In this document: piece by piece, positions 1 to 13,209 of the stretch
Layout of the letters: each line of letters starts with the position of its first letter
How positions within the stretch are numbered: position 1 is the stretch's first letter
Position numbers and translations under genes: made by a program
Assembly: GCF_022539315.1 (NCBI RefSeq)
Contig: NC_066337.1
Location: 1-64,000, forward strand
Length of the DNA stretch: 64,000 nucleotides
Direction: 5' to 3'
Source: Serinus canaria
Taxonomy: Eukaryota; Chordata; Aves; Passeriformes; Fringillidae
Notes under the pieces: generated by a model
What the model was told of the DNA's origin: nothing
Database searches by the model: none
The model's input: only the letters and a program-made list of their open reading frames with translations

Positions 1-1655
1 TGAAGTAATGAAGTGCTTTGTTTGAAAGTAAAATGCAATTGAAGGAAATGGGTTTGGGGGCTAGTGCAGCAAGATCTCAGAAATGGAGAGCCAGCTTAGT
101 TCTCTGGTTCAGAGATAAGTCAAGCAATTTGAGAGTGTCCTTCCGTGAAAATAGTTTACAGATCTTTCTGTGCAACAGTTAACAACCAGCATCAAAAATG
201 TGTGCAAATAAAATACTAGCCACTACAGGTTTGTCATCCATGAGTGGTAAGGCAACTCAGACTCCTAGCAGTGTTTTTTCCTGTTGTGCCTGTTAGAATA
301 GACAGAAAAGAATGAGAAAAACTATTTTTTTCCATCTATTTTGTTTCTAGTTATTTTCCTGCCCTCAGCAGACAGCAAAAATTGTCAACAACAGAAATGC
401 TTCAGAAATAGAAATTATTTGAAGGAAAAATATTTCTTTTCAAATAAAATGTAAAACATAAGTCACAACTGTAAAACAGAGGTATTTAAAGATGAACGTA
501 CTATACATACCAAAACATTCCCAGAGATAACTGTTATGTCCTAAGTATGTTTAAAAGTCTAGAGTTACTGATAAAAAACTTATACACAGCTGAGGTACCT
601 ACATGATATTCTCTTTTCAGATTAATTATACTCTTCAGTCTCACCACCTCTACCAATTGATTTCCATAAGTAATTTAACTTTTTTAGTTCTATGAAAAAA
701 AATGACAGTTACAAGAGTTATTTGCGCTCCCTATTTTCTGAAAAGCCTGAACATCAAGCCTTAGGAACTTTATAATGAATTTTATTTCATATCAAACTAA
801 CTTTTAGGGGAGTGGCAGAGAGAATGGGAGCCTCAAAGAATTTAGGCTTCTAATTCTTGTATTGTCTTCTTACTTACCTATGACAAGAACTGGAAAGAGA
901 ATAGATTAGAGTTACCAGCTGTTTCACATTTGCACATACTCTTTCACTAAAGAACAGGTCAAGGATGGTTTTCTGGCCCTCCCTCCACAAGCTGCAGCTT
1001 CCTTCAAGGCACATTCACCTGCTGTGGCATGGAGCCCTCCACCAGCTGCAGTGTAGGTATGTGTTCCTCCATGGTTCTCTAGGGACTGCTGGGAGACAAC
1101 CTGCTTCACTATGATCTCCTCCAGGGACTGCGGGGGATTCTCTGCTCTGTCAGCTGGAGTGCCTCTTCCTCCTTCTTGTCTCACTTTAGTATCACGGAGC
1201 TGCTTCTCATACTCTTATTTTCCCTCACTTGTCACTGCCTAATCATGTTTTGTGCTTTTTACAATATATTTTCACAGGGACTGATGGGCTCAGTTGCAAA
1301 AATGTGTCTTGCTAGAAAATGACATGCTATACAAAACCATGATTTTATAGAAAAGACTAGTGGAAGTACAAATATCCTGCTAAAGGTTCAGAAAATTGAC
1401 AGTGCTTCATTGTAATACATCTCCTCATTTTGCCTTCTTTCTCCTTAAGATCTGGAAAGAATACTGGGCAGGAGACAGTGTTGTTTCAAGGAAAAGACTT
1501 TTTTAGGATTCTAGGCTGCATGTTCAACTTTCTGGAGAAAATTGAGGAAAGGCACTGTGTCTTTTGGGGTAAATATCATTAGGCAGTAGCAACAAATTCT
1601 GACCAACAAGAGCAGGTCAAAATCTGGTGAGACCAAGCAATATACTTGGAGTGGC
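1..1655. other. AT-rich intergenic DNA, nothing recognised
   Basis: No convincing coding region, splice structure or repeat family was recognised. Open frames are short and lack known motifs. A slightly GC-richer patch near 950-1200 gives an 86-codon minus-strand frame that resembles no known domain. Confidence 0.5.
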
Positions 1656-3062
1656 CAGGACAGAACCATAGAGTCGTAGAATCAGTTGAATTGGAAGGGG
1701 CCCATCAGGAGCATCAAGTCCAACTTCTGGCCCTGCATGGGACCTTCCTCGAGAATCACACCAGATGCCTGAGAGCAATGTCCAAAAGCTTCTTGAACTC
1801 AAGATAGGAGGGATGCTGTGACCACTCCCTGGAGAGACTCTTCCAGTGCCCAGCCATCCTCTGGTTCAAAAACTTTTTCCTGATACCCGGACCTAACCCT
1901 CCCCTGGCTCAGCTGCATGCCATTTCCTTGAGTCCTGTCCTTGCAGACCTCATTTGAGAACTTTCTGATACATTCATGTCTTTTTCCATTGTGGCACCCA
2001 AAACTGCCCCCAAACCCTCAAGGTGAGGCCGAGCAGAGCAGGACAATCCCCGCCCTTGCCCAGCTGCCGATGCTGTGCCTGATGTACCCCAGGACAGGCT
2101 TGGCCCTCCTGGCTGCCAGGGTACTGCTGATGCCCATTCAGCTTGCCATTGGCCAGGAGCTTGGGTCCCTTTCTGCAGTGCTCCTCTCCAGCCTCTTGCT
2201 CCCTAGTCTATACACACACACCAAGATTGCCCTGTCCCAGGTGCTGAATCCAGTGCCTGCCCTTATTAAACTCCATATGGTTGGGGATTGACTGTGGGAA
2301 TTCTTGAAAACAGAGGGTTTTGGGAAAGCTGCAAAAGGCAGGCCTCAAGAGACAGCAGAACTGTGGTTGGAGCTAAGCAGTAGTCATAAGGTTTGTCAGA
2401 AGAAAAATTATAGAAGAAGTAGAAAAGCAAGGACAAATAAAAAAATGGTCTGTGTATTAACGCTTGTCTGGAATTACTCCCTAAGGTACAGCAAAGTATA
2501 TTTAGACAGGTGTTAGGAAGTTCTAAGCTTAATAATGGAGCTCTGTGCAATGTATCTTAAGGCTTATAAGTACGTCTTTTATTCAAAATAAGCAAGAATT
2601 GTTTTAACTGAAGGTACGTGAGCTTATAGTGATTGGATAGAACTACTCTCAATATGCTTTTGCTTTATGTGATTGGTCAAAAAACTTTTCAAGTAAGTGT
2701 CAACATTAAGTTCTTTGTCTGCTGCTGGGGACATGAGCTGCTGGCCTCTTCCCATTGTCATAACCATGTAATGAGACTGATACTGGAAAATACAACAGCT
2801 TGGGATGCCTTCCCCAGCAGTCCCATCCTGTTTGTGATTTGTGCATAGACTCCTGGCCAGCGAAAATTGCCTATCTCTCTTATTTGTCAAGATCTCTCTG
2901 CAGGGTCTCTGTGCCCTCCAGGGAGTTAGTTCACAGCTCCTCCCAATAAAGTTTCTTTGGCAAACTTGCTCAATATTCCTTCAAGTGCTGTGTCCAGGTT
3001 GTTCAAAAGATGTTGAAGAGAACTGGCCCAAGGATGATACTGTCTTAGACACTGAAATTAGT
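1656..3062 (-). repeat. CR1 LINE 3' region, split by a solo LTR
   Basis: The plus strand shows the antisense of the CR1 3' end: a block around 1675-1730 typical of the last 100 bases, then the long conserved CR1 stretch up to 2292. After an inserted LTR the same CR1 resumes at 2866 and runs to about 3062. Read across the insertion the CR1 is colinear. The element is 5'-truncated, as most avian CR1 copies are, and has no intact reverse transcriptase frame. The family call rests on recognition of the avian CR1 consensus and not on an alignment. Confidence 0.85.
2293..2865 (+). mobile_element. Solo LTR, family E (copy 1), inserted in CR1
   Basis: This 573-bp block begins TGTGGGAATT and is closely related to 21412-21981 and 60098-60668. 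It is flanked by attgac (2287-2292) and attgcc (2866-2871), a near-perfect 6-bp target duplication, and it interrupts a CR1. No internal retroviral sequence is present, so it is a solo LTR left by LTR-LTR recombination. Orientation is taken from the AATAAA in the sister copies near the right-hand end. Confidence 0.85.
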
Positions 3063-4865
3063 GCTTCATACTTCTTCTTGTTCATTAGTGCAGAAATCAC
3101 AACAAATGTCTTCTTCATTTCTTTGATATCCATGCAGATATCTCTGCTTCTGCTCATGCTTTTTATCCCAACAGCAACTGACAAGACATTTACACACATA
3201 GCAACAGCACACTTTTCCTGCTGTTACTAGACTTAACAATTTTGCAATCTGTCAATCAGTGACCTTTGCAACTAAAGTCAGACCTTCAGCATTTCTCATC
3301 AAAAGAGTAGAATGTCCTCAGAAGAAGAGAAAACTTTGCTACATACTCTGTAAGCCTGCAGATTATATGAGAATGAGTTAGCATCACAATCATTTAAGCA
3401 CAGACCCTATACTTAAGCAGAGAAAAAATTAAAAGAAGAGCTATTTGATGCAGCAACATATCTGAGAAATAAAACAACTAGGATCTTCCAAACTGGTCCC
3501 TGCAGTAGAAATCTACTTGTAAGAATACGGGAGATAAAAGATGTGGTTTGGAAAGTCTATATCCTTGCTGAGCAAAATTGGATCTCATCCTGTAGATGAA
3601 AGATCAAGGAGCTCAAAGTGGAGCTAGAGAGAAATGTCCAGATAATGAGATAGAGCAAAGCATTTTTTTAAGATAATTAGGCATTCTGGTGGACTGGGCA
3701 GTTAGGTTAAATCTGCCACATGTACTCACTTTTGGGGACTGAATTGTGGAGTGCTAAACCATAGCTGCTGCTATATCAAGTAAAAAAGATCCATCCAAAT
3801 TGTATGGTTAGTGTGAACACTCACTCTCTATTGTAAAACACTTCATAAGCTATAAACCATTCTTAGGAACAAAATGAAATAAAGCCGTTATGCCATCTTG
3901 GAATAAGAAAATATGTTCAAAAGTTTTTTTTCCTTATGTTTGTGGGGTTTTTTGGTTGTGCTGGGGTTTTTTTGGTATTTTTTTTGGGGGGGGGGTTGTT
4001 TCTTTGTTGGTTTTTTTGGGGTTTTTGGTTTGGTTTGGTTTGGTTTTTCGGTTGTTTGTTGTTTTTTTTTTTGTCCCGCAATATGTGATTCATAATTTCA
4101 ACCATTCTGGAATGTTTTCAACAGATTAACCCAGCATAGTATTGTTATTACAGGCTCTTGCCCCTTACATTCTTCATTACAGTTTTGGAATATACTCCCA
4201 AGTCATTTTATCTCAGTCAGTTTTTTACCTCTTTTCCCAGAGACAACTTTTAAATGACTACTTAACCCCTAAAAATCATAATTTCTCTGGTTTCTGAAAG
4301 CTTTTTGAGAAAGTTGTTTTGGTTTTGTTTTGGTTTGGTTTTTTTATTGCAACATTCCTAATGTCTTCAGACCTACTAGAAGTGGAAGTTAAAAATCAAT
4401 CTTAACTTAAAGAGATTGTTAAAGCTAATGAATTGCCAGTCTTAGTATTTGTATGGCTCTAAATCCTTTGAATTTCAAGGTTGCCTTCCTGAATGCTCAG
4501 TTTAATTAGAAAACGTGTTTATAAAACAAATCCAGTTCAATTACTTCTGCAAATTCACCTTCATTTTATAGGATTGTACTTCAAGAAATCTTCTTTCATT
4601 CAAAAATGAAAAGTATAGATTTGACATCATATGTGACCCTTTCATCTGTCTGAATTTTATTTCATTTTGTGAGTTTCTCAGTTGCTTCAGAGAAGGACAG
4701 AGTCTTTTTATTCGCATACCACGTTATCTGAAGATCTCCTGTCTGCTTTCTTCACTTGCTTTAATAGGAAGACAAGGGAAATACATTTTGAATGTTATCT
4801 TTTATAGCCTACTTTTACCTACCAATGTGCTTATATTGATTAGAACTAATTTCAGCTTGAAAGAA
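3063..4865. other. AT-rich DNA with a G/T-rich low-complexity tract
   Basis: No gene recognised. Positions about 3920-4075 hold a strongly strand-asymmetric run of T and G on the plus strand (A and C on the minus), producing spurious open frames on both strands. A second small TTTTGG-type tract lies at 4312-4345. Confidence 0.6.
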
Positions 4866-5825
4866 CGTATTGTTATGATCCACTCATACCAATGGGGCTG
4901 GTGATGGTTCCTTAACTGATATCAGAGTGCAAAAGACAACACTTCAAGGGGATTGCAGTATCACTCAAAACAAATGCACCTTTCTAGAATGACCACAGCA
5001 AATAGGTTAAAGGAATGAGGGAGAGGGGAGGAATAGAAAAGAGGGGCAGAAAGAGAGAGGAGTATAGCTACCAAACGTAACCAGACAAAGTCCTCATAGT
5101 CCAGCTGATGGAGCTCACCTAGTCACGTCAGGAAGATCTCAAAGTCCTGGTTAACTCAAGTTTCTCTTATAGTCCGTTGCTGAGGGGGGAAACAGATCTT
5201 GAACTGGCTCAGGGGGAGCAGATACAATAAAGAGCAAGTGTATTGAAATTGCTGAGGGGGAAAAAGGCACTGAAATGGGTACAGACATTCCATGTTCTCA
5301 GCAGGATTAGTCAATATCAGCAGTGAGTGGGACCCATTGTTTCAGGACTGGATTCTATGAGAAACCACTCTAGGTCCAGTGAACATATCTTCAGGCAACA
5401 CTTAGCAGGCATCCTGCTTCAGTAAGGCCAGCACCCCTGGATCAGAATTCCTTGGGAGGGGGCTTCAATCTCCGTCCCTCACGGTGGTAGTGGAGCAGAA
5501 GAAGGATTTTCCATGGGGGGGCTACCAGAGTTACCTCAGCAAGTTCATCTGGCCAAGAGGTGGGAAAATTCCTGGGCTATTGTGAAGCAGTTGCAAGCAT
5601 ATGGGGTGCATGGCCCCTTGGCAGGCCCTGCTAGAAGCAGCCACTGTAGACACAGCTGCGAACAATCACTTGGCAGGCCAGAGTTCTGCCCATGGGCCTC
5701 AGGATTTTGGTGTTCATCCACCACTGGAAGGCCAGAATTTGGATCAGGGTTCTCAGGGTCCCATTGTCTGTCCTGGGGATAGTCATGAGGCAAATGAGGG
5801 GAACTTCAGACCGTCTTTCACATGT
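4866..5825 (-). mobile_element. ERV 3' fragment with LTR, family G (copy 1)
   Basis: In reverse complement this block matches 35060-35875 over most of its length. It includes the shared module near 5600-5820, a purine- and pyrimidine-biased U3-like part, and a terminal part near 4870-4940. In the sister copy AATAAA stands at the equivalent of the R region. No reading frame of retroviral type survives. The exact LTR ends were not resolved. It is a decayed LTR fragment with a short stretch of internal sequence. Confidence 0.6.
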
Positions 5826-8800
5826 ATCAGAATATCTATTTATTAAAATGATAAAAAGAATACACAACATTTAGAATTGGGGGGGGTGGTGGGTGGGAAG
5901 CAAACCAAACCCAAAATATTGGAGCAATATCCTTCTAGAGAATGCCATGTATCTATGAAAAGTACAAAAAAACATCTATTTTTAAATGCACCTACAAATC
6001 ACCATTTTGCATCTGTTATTTGTTTGAAAGCTCTGGTACTTATCTGATTATCTCAGATTCCTTTTTGAGTTAGTTCAGCTCATTAATCTGGTAAGAAAGC
6101 AATTTAAAATAAACAGAAAAACCGATGGGGAACAGGATGCCACTTCAGGATGTTGTAGTGAAGCATTAGGTCAGCCTTCTGTGTTGTAGAAATATGTCTG
6201 TCACGAATGAAAATCAATACATAGCATTATCTATCTAGCTTTTTCTGCAGATTATTTGTAAACTATATGCATTACATGGACAGTTTCACTGAGCATCTGA
6301 AATACAGCTGCATTTAAGTGGATTGAATCAAGGTTGGGAAGCAGCGAAATAAAGCTTTTCAGGAATACCTGACATCCAAATTCTGCAGAAATGTATCTAT
6401 TTTTTATGTCTAGTTGCTTTTTAAAACATTGGGTGACCATTTAGCTACCTAATATTTTTAATCAGAAATACAAAGAAAATTTTAAACTCACATCTTTCAT
6501 AACTTGAATATTTTTCTTTGTTGATTTCCTGATTTCCAATTCAGTTCTACAAATCATATGATTAGGTAATGAGAACTCATGCTGTATAAAAATATTTAAT
6601 GCTATACTTCCAAATTAAGGCCATGTATTTCCTGATACTGTTTAAAAAAAAAAAAAAAAAGGCTACCTGGATTCTCTCTTCCCCACACTCATTATTAGAT
6701 GAAAATCATTTAAATATTCTATTTTAACTTTACATGGTGTAATATTATATTCAGAAATTCAAGGCTCTGCTGTTATGTTGTTTACATGGTTTTCTCGCCT
6801 TTCTAACTTTACACAACCTCTCTTTGCAGCTATATATTTTTGCAGAAAGGCATCACAGGGGTATGTGAGAAGTTTTAATGTGAAGCAGAACTAACATGCA
6901 AACTACATGTGACGTACTCGACATATTTCACTTCAGAAAGTTACGGTATGCTTAGACGGGATGAAATATGAAAGAACTAGACTTAACATTTCTAAATCTT
7001 GGAAATCTATTATCTGAGCTTTGAGTCAGTTTGCAGGACTCTGTAGAAATGCAAACGTGAAGTCCAAGGACTACAGCAGAAGGCGTATTGCGCAGGGGTA
7101 CAGAAGATTGCTCTGAAGGCTGATGTAAGCAAGATTGCATCCTATAAAGATAGCAGCTGCTTCTGCTGCTGCCAACATCGAGAATTTGTGCCACTGGCCT
7201 AGTTTTCTCGGCACTTTTGACCTGTACGCTCTTGAGGGCTTGCAGATGTGAATGAATCTGTCCTTTGATCTTTTCTTTCTTTTGAATGTCTATGACCTGT
7301 TTTGGTCTTGTGTACTGTACTGTATTGTTTTATAAACAGACACGTTTCCACTGTTTGAAAGCTGTAGTTGAAAGTTAGGTTGCAATGATGAGTTGGCTGT
7401 CAAAAGAATTCATTTTCTGCTTTAAGCAAAATAGCAATAGAAACATTCAATCCACTCCTGTGATCCAGATTCATTTGGAATTTACAGGATAATTTACAGG
7501 AGTGGTTGTACTGCATGTGCAATAAATATGACTTGCTTGGTTTCTAATGATGATAATAGTCCTCTTTGTATTACTATAATAATTGAATCCACCATCATAA
7601 TTTTCCTATTATTATTGTGCTGTAAAGGAAAAACAGTTCTGCATGAACCAAGGAGTAAAATGCATGCATTTAGCATCATTCTTGCAGGTAGTCCTCAATT
7701 CTGAAAAGATCTCTTAGAAGCTGCATTAAACAGAAAAGCTAGACAGAAGGCAGAATGCAGAACCTGCCATTTAGGATCAAGTACAAAATAACACCCAAGA
7801 AATTCTTCATGGATGCTGCAAAAGTGCAAAGATGCCATTATTCAAAGGTGAAAAACAGTCAATGTAAAACTTGTTTGATGAATAAAACACTATGCTAACC
7901 ATGACACTACAGTGCCAAGTGTGCTACAAGGATTTTTTGTAATTAACATCATTCACAGCATGAAAAAGTTCTATTTTTATTGTAGATCATTTAAGAGTGC
8001 ACAACAGTTTGGAAAAAAGGGCTTTTCTTTTTCTACTAGTAAGAACTGCGTATCATTCTAAGAGATACTGTAAACAGGATTTGAAAACAATGTTAATTTA
8101 AAAGTTAATTCCATTCATAAACACTTCACATGAAAAAATCTGATCTGCTGTTCATCCTGAAGACTCTTAAAGGAAAATGTCTTGGTTGCGTTCTCTTCTC
8201 ACTAGTTCAGGACCTTAGTCACCTACATTCTAATGCTTTTTATGTTCCTGATCGCACAGCTTAGACATCCTTGTCTCCATTACCATCATGATTTCCATAT
8301 CAAGTGATGAGAATTTTTCTTCATGATTGGTTAAGTGTCGTAATGTTAATGTCAAGTCAATTTGAAAGTTTTTTTTCAAAAGGAATATCTTGCTTCATAA
8401 TGAAAACCACTGGTGATAGTGGAACTACTCAGCTTTTCAGGAAGTGAAATAATACACCTGTAGAGTACAACGTCCTCCATGGGTTTTTTTCACTGGAGGA
8501 AGAAAACCACTGTTTTCTTCTTCTATCACCTTAGACTTACTTTATTCAAAATCTTTTTAAACCTTTGAAATTCTATTTATAGCTAATTGCTTTCACAGTG
8601 TGCTATAACATATGTATTTTAAAATGCCATTTGTACATATTCACATGGCTTACTTCTACTAAGACATGGCTGTACTTCTATTAAGGAAACATAAAGGCGC
8701 AGTAATATTTTATCTTACACAAAATTTAAAAACCCCCAACTATTAAAAATTATACCAGCAAATGATGTCTGTAAGATTGTGGCAGGAGGCTTTTTCCAGA

Positions 8801-9659
8801 ACAACGTGCAGTTCTTCCCAATTCTATTTTTCCCTCCGATTACTTTGTACACAAATTTTTATGCAGTCTTCTAACAGTGGCACATTACTCCTGGGGCAGA
8901 GTATTGCCCTGCCAGCATTGGAATTGACTCGCCTGTAGTTGTGTTCAAATTTGCTGATGGGACAAGGTTTTTTTGCTGAACACACTTTAGCAAGCAAGAG
9001 AGCTTCTTGGTCTTCAGATGCTATGAGTCCCAGAAAAAGATGAATGTGGCGGTGACATGCCTCGTGTTTTGAAAAGAGTTCAAAAACTTATTTTTGGGGT
9101 TAACCCCCTCTTGGTACAGAAAGCACACAGAGGGCTTTGAAGCAGACAGTAAATCTGAGACAGAGTTTTCCCCAAGGTTTGTGCAAAAATACTCTTTTGA
9201 TGCAACTGTTAACCAGACAATATCTCTTGGAAAATTTGCAGGGGCAGAAAGCAAGCCCTTCCTGGGAAATCTACTGAAATGGTTCAGAAGTTATTCCTGC
9301 TCACTGGTGCTAACCTCTGCTGTCTAGCTGTCAGATATGTTTGGGACCATGCTGAAATAATCCTAAACAATGTACTTAGGCTGCAATATTGAATAAACAT
9401 AGGTATTCTCCATAGGTGTCAGGGAAAAATATTTCTATTGGTAAAAATGAGTTCCATAGAAAACAAGAACAGCATGGTAGAAAAAAAAATACATCAATAG
9501 AATGAAATGCCCAGAATTCTTCTTTTGAAGTTACACAGAGTCAATATTTTGTAATTAAGGTTGTGAAACTTATGAAGAAGTAGGAGTACATTCCATACTT
9601 GACTGGTGCAAAAGTTCATGTTTCCAACTTACAAAAAACATATTATTAAAAGAAGAATG
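5826..9659. other. AT-rich intergenic DNA, nothing recognised
   Basis: About 3.8 kb of AT-rich sequence without a recognised gene or repeat family. It contains a 17-A run at 6644-6660 and only short open frames. Diverged repeats or introns of a distant gene cannot be excluded. Confidence 0.5.
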
Positions 9660-9665
9660 TTCTGC

Positions 9666-10068
9666 TGCGGCAATCCGTGTTTTTCCTGGGCCTTATATGA
9701 GTCCAAATCCGGCTAGCATAAGACTCTAGCCCACACGGACCCGCATAGACAAAGGTAAAAGACGAGAGGCGCTCTTCTCCACGTGGGTGCAAGTATCCTG
9801 TTTATTGGCTTGGGGCAGGACACAGGTGATGGGTCACCCAGGTACAAAAGAGGGCTTGGAGCTTTCACACAGGAGGTTTTATACCCTAGGAGGTGAGGGG
9901 CGGGGGAGAGAGAACCGGAGCCAATGGGATACCACTGGGGAGGGGCGAAGCACCTGAGGGACAGACCAGGTGTGCAGAGGGGATGTGTGAGGGGGAAACC
10001 ATTTGATGAGGGAGGGGGAACCCGCCACCAGTGCAACAACTAAATAAACTATTTCGTGCAATACAACA
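9666..10068 (-). repeat. ERV-1 3' LTR
   Basis: This 403-bp LTR starts (minus strand) TGTTGTATTG and ends CCGCA. On the minus strand a TATAAAA box lies at 9883-9877 and a polyadenylation AATAAA at 9806-9801, placing R around 9800-9860. It differs from the 5' LTR at about 9671, 9830 and 9867, so the copies are about 99% identical. That indicates recent insertion, or later gene conversion between the two. Confidence 0.95.
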
Positions 10069-10084
10069 CCTCCACCTTTTCTGT
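10069..10084 (-). promoter_or_regulatory. ERV-1 polypurine tract
   Basis: Read on the minus strand, the bases directly before the 3' LTR are AGAAAAGGTGGAGG followed by TGTTG of the LTR. An uninterrupted purine run abutting the LTR is the expected plus-strand primer site for reverse transcription. Confidence 0.85.
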
Positions 10085-10122
10085 TAACTAAAATTGAAAG
10101 GAGATGTGTTGGACCATTTGTG

Positions 10123-10469
10123 CTACTGATTAAAAATTCGTCCACCACCCCGAGAGTCTCCAGTCCTTGAACAGTCCTCAGATTCTTGCTTGACTTGTCC
10201 GATCAGGCCTTTTACTTCTCGGAGGGCTGCGTGGATGTCGGGTGACTTTGATGTTAGGTTCATGCAGCTCAGTCCTGTTGGAGCGTCTGTGCCAGGGTCA
10301 CCCAGATGTTTTGGTGTGGCTGACGAACAATCCACGCAGCTGTCAGACTGCTCAGCGCGAACAGGATCAGAACTCGGACAGGGCTCTTCGTGAGGTTAAG
10401 TGGGAGGTAGATTTCCTGTTCTACAAAGGAAAGCAGACAATTTTTTAAAGAAAATACATACAAGTTCAT
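10123..10469 (-). pseudogene. env: ERV-1 env, internally deleted remnant
   Basis: Two short pieces of retroviral envelope are fused with most of the gene missing. The first (10469 down to about 10272) has a hydrophobic signal-peptide-like segment and the start of the surface subunit, with the motif NIWVTLAQTL. It stops at a TGA right at the junction. The second piece, in another frame (about 10280-10126), matches the segment just after the CX6CC disulfide motif of the transmembrane subunit, as seen in the ERV-2 env. The bulk of SU and the first half of TM are gone, as is the membrane anchor. No envelope protein can be made. Confidence 0.8.
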
Positions 10470-10496
10470 GGGTCTGCCGGAATGCAGCTGACTTTT

Positions 10497-13209
10497 CTAT
10501 GACGATTTTTCTTTCTTTTCCCGGCGGCGTCTTCTCTTGGAGGCAACAGCTGCTTGCTTCTCATCCCCGTCTGCTGGAGCTGGATTTTTAGGGATGAAAG
10601 GTTTTACCCACTTTTGGGGTATCCATCGAGGGCCTGAGGGGGTGGATACACATGCATAACCACGCCCCCAGGTGACGAGCTCATAAGGACCCTTGGTTGT
10701 CCAAGTTTCTGGGTCCTTAATGAGAACTGGTGGACGCTGTGACAACTTAAACCGGTTGTTATTATTGAAATGACGTATTACCGGAGGGTTCATGTTTTCA
10801 AATGAACAATTCAGAAAATTGATGGTAAACAAGGCTTTACAGAGCTTTTGTTGTGGAGTCATCCACACTGCAGAATTTCCCTGCCTAGCCAGAACTTCTT
10901 TGAGTGTATGGTGGGCACGTTCGATCACAGCTTGACCTGTGGGGGAGTGGGGAATGCCTGTCTTATGCTCCACTCCCCACTGCTGGACAAACTCCAGGAA
11001 CTCCTTGGAGGCAAACGCTGGGCCATTGTCAGTCTTGATCTCCCTAGGGACCCCCAATACTGAAAAGGCTTGCAGCAAGTGTTGTTTAGCATGCGCAGCC
11101 CTTTCTCCTGTGTGGGCAGAGCATAAACCGCACCTGAGTATGTGTCTATGCTGACGTGTACGTATTTCATGCGACCGAAACTGGGAATGTGTGTGATGTC
11201 TGTCTGCCACACTTCACAGCTGCCAAGGCCTCGGGGGTTAACCCCAACACCCAGGGATGGCACTGCCTGAAGCTGGCAATTGGGACAGGTGGTCACAATG
11301 GCTCGAGCCTGACTTCGTGTTAGCTGGAACTGGCGGATTAGACCTGGAATATTTTGATGGTATTGTTGGTGACTGAGTTTTGCCTGTTGAAAGATGTCTG
11401 GAAGGCGTGCCATTTCTGCTGGAGCTGCAAGGGAATCTGCTTTGCGATTACCTTCTGCGATCTCGCCCGGCAAATCGGTGTGTGACCTCACGTGCATCAC
11501 ATAGAAAGGGTGCTCCCGCTGTGAAACCAAATAAATTAGTTTTGAGAGCAACCTGTGGAGATGCCCATCCTCAATGTCCTTGAGAACTGCCTGCTCCGCC
11601 CTGGACACTACTCCCGCCACGTAGGCTGAATCGGTAACCAAATTAATTGGCTCCGAAAACTTCTCAAAGACTCTCACAACTGCGGCCAGTTCAGCAATCT
11701 GGGGTGACCCCTCCACAAACTCAACATCAGCTTCCCAATGCTGGGTCTGGGGATTTCTCCAAGTCATCACCGACTTGTGGGATGCTCCAGATGCATCAGT
11801 GAACACTGTAAGCGCCTTGAGTGGCCTACGACTCCTTTTCTCAGGAGCAATGAGGTGGAATTCCTCGGTGAACAGCTTGTGTGACGGGGCCTGGACTGAT
11901 ACCTGCCCACTGTAGCTGTCCAGGGATAGCTGGAGACTGGCATTGTTCTGGAGCAGGTCATTGAACATTTTCTTTGTCAACTTCTCAGGAGAGCCCTTTC
12001 CCTCCTTAGCAAGATGGACTGGGAGGTGAATACACTCAAAGTCACAACCGGCCAGCTCACGCAATCTTAACCTGGCCTTCCAGATCAGCTGAGCTATCAG
12101 CTTCTGTGGCTGTGTGATGGTTTTGGATCTCTGATGGGAGAGGAAAACCCACTCTATGATTAGAAGTGGATCTTTTTGTACTTCAAACCACTGGAATATC
12201 AATCCGTGTATGTGTGGTAACTTCCCTAAAACAATGAATTCAAAAGGCAGCTCGGGCTTATACCGATGAGCCTGCCTCTCGGCCAAAGCCTTCTGAACTT
12301 TTTGGAGGGCGGTTTTTGCCTCTGGGGTTAGTTCCCTGGGAGAGACTAGCTCTCTCTCTCCCTTCAGTAAATTGAGAAGGGGAGCTAGGTCCCTGTTAGT
12401 GAGACCCAGCCAAGGCTTGACCCAGTTTAAAGACCCACACAAGGAATGGAGATCTGCTAGGGTTTTGGGATCACTCTTAATTTCCAATTTCTGCGGAACA
12501 ATGGTCTGCACAGTGATTTGCAAGCCCAGGTAGTTCCAAGGTGGCATCCTCTGAACCTTGTTTTCCTGCAATTGAAATCCAGCAGAGGTTAAAACTTTAA
12601 CCACTAGGTCAAGTGTGTCTTGGAGTATTATGTCATTGGGGGCACACACAAGCACATCATCCATGTAGTGTAGGATGATTGCCTCTTTTTTCTGGGCGCG
12701 CACTGGGGACAGCAATCAAGCCACGTACCACTGGCAGATGGATGGACTGCATTTCACTCCCTGTGGCAATACTTTCCAGAGGTAGCGCTTCATTGGGGCT
12801 TTTTGATTGGTGGTAGGAACAGAAAAGGCAAACCTTTGAGCATCTTCTATGTGTAGAGGGATATGGAAGAAACAGTCCTTGATGTTTAGGACAGCCAATT
12901 GCCAATTTTGGGGAAGCATCGTTGGGGAGGGCATCTCTGGTTGGAGAGACCCCATGTCCACAATTTTTTTGTTTATTTCTCTTAAATCTTGGAGGAGCCG
13001 CCACTTATCCTTCCCTGGCTTTTTTATTACAAAAACTGGGGAATTCCAGCAGCTAGATGTCTCTTCAATGTGTCCTTTAGCCAATTGTTCTTCCACTAGC
13101 TCCTCGAGCGCCTTTATCTTTTCATTACCGAGTGGCCACTGTTTTACCCAGACTTGATCATCATTCAGCCATGTTAACTTGTGGGCGAGGCGCTCCACAG
13201 TGGCCGCTT
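10497..13209 (-). pseudogene. pol: ERV-1 pol (RT, RNase H, integrase), broken
   Basis: Reverse transcriptase begins near 13200 with the [10 protein letters not shown] and LPQG motifs, and its active site YMDD lies near 12660. RNase H follows (FTDASG, DSAYV, HVRSHTD) at about 11780-11470. Integrase has the zinc-binding HHCC near 11350-11270, the catalytic core with WQTDITH and KTDNG, the final catalytic glutamate in VIERAHH, and a C-terminal WIPQKWVKPF block with a basic arginine/lysine tail. Two lesions are visible: an in-frame TGA at 12716-12718, where the aligned frame suggests an arginine CGA (CpG decay), and a one-base frameshift near 11120 inside the integrase core. The product would have been made by -1 frameshifting from pro. 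As it stands, pol is inactive. Confidence 0.92.

Noticed and set aside
6644..6660. A17 run as the tail of a processed pseudogene
   Set aside because: No coding likeness upstream and no flanking duplication seen.
9713..10148. Frames of 108 and 89 codons repeated at 16936-17317
   Set aside because: They are translations of the ERV-1 LTR and appear twice only because the LTR does.
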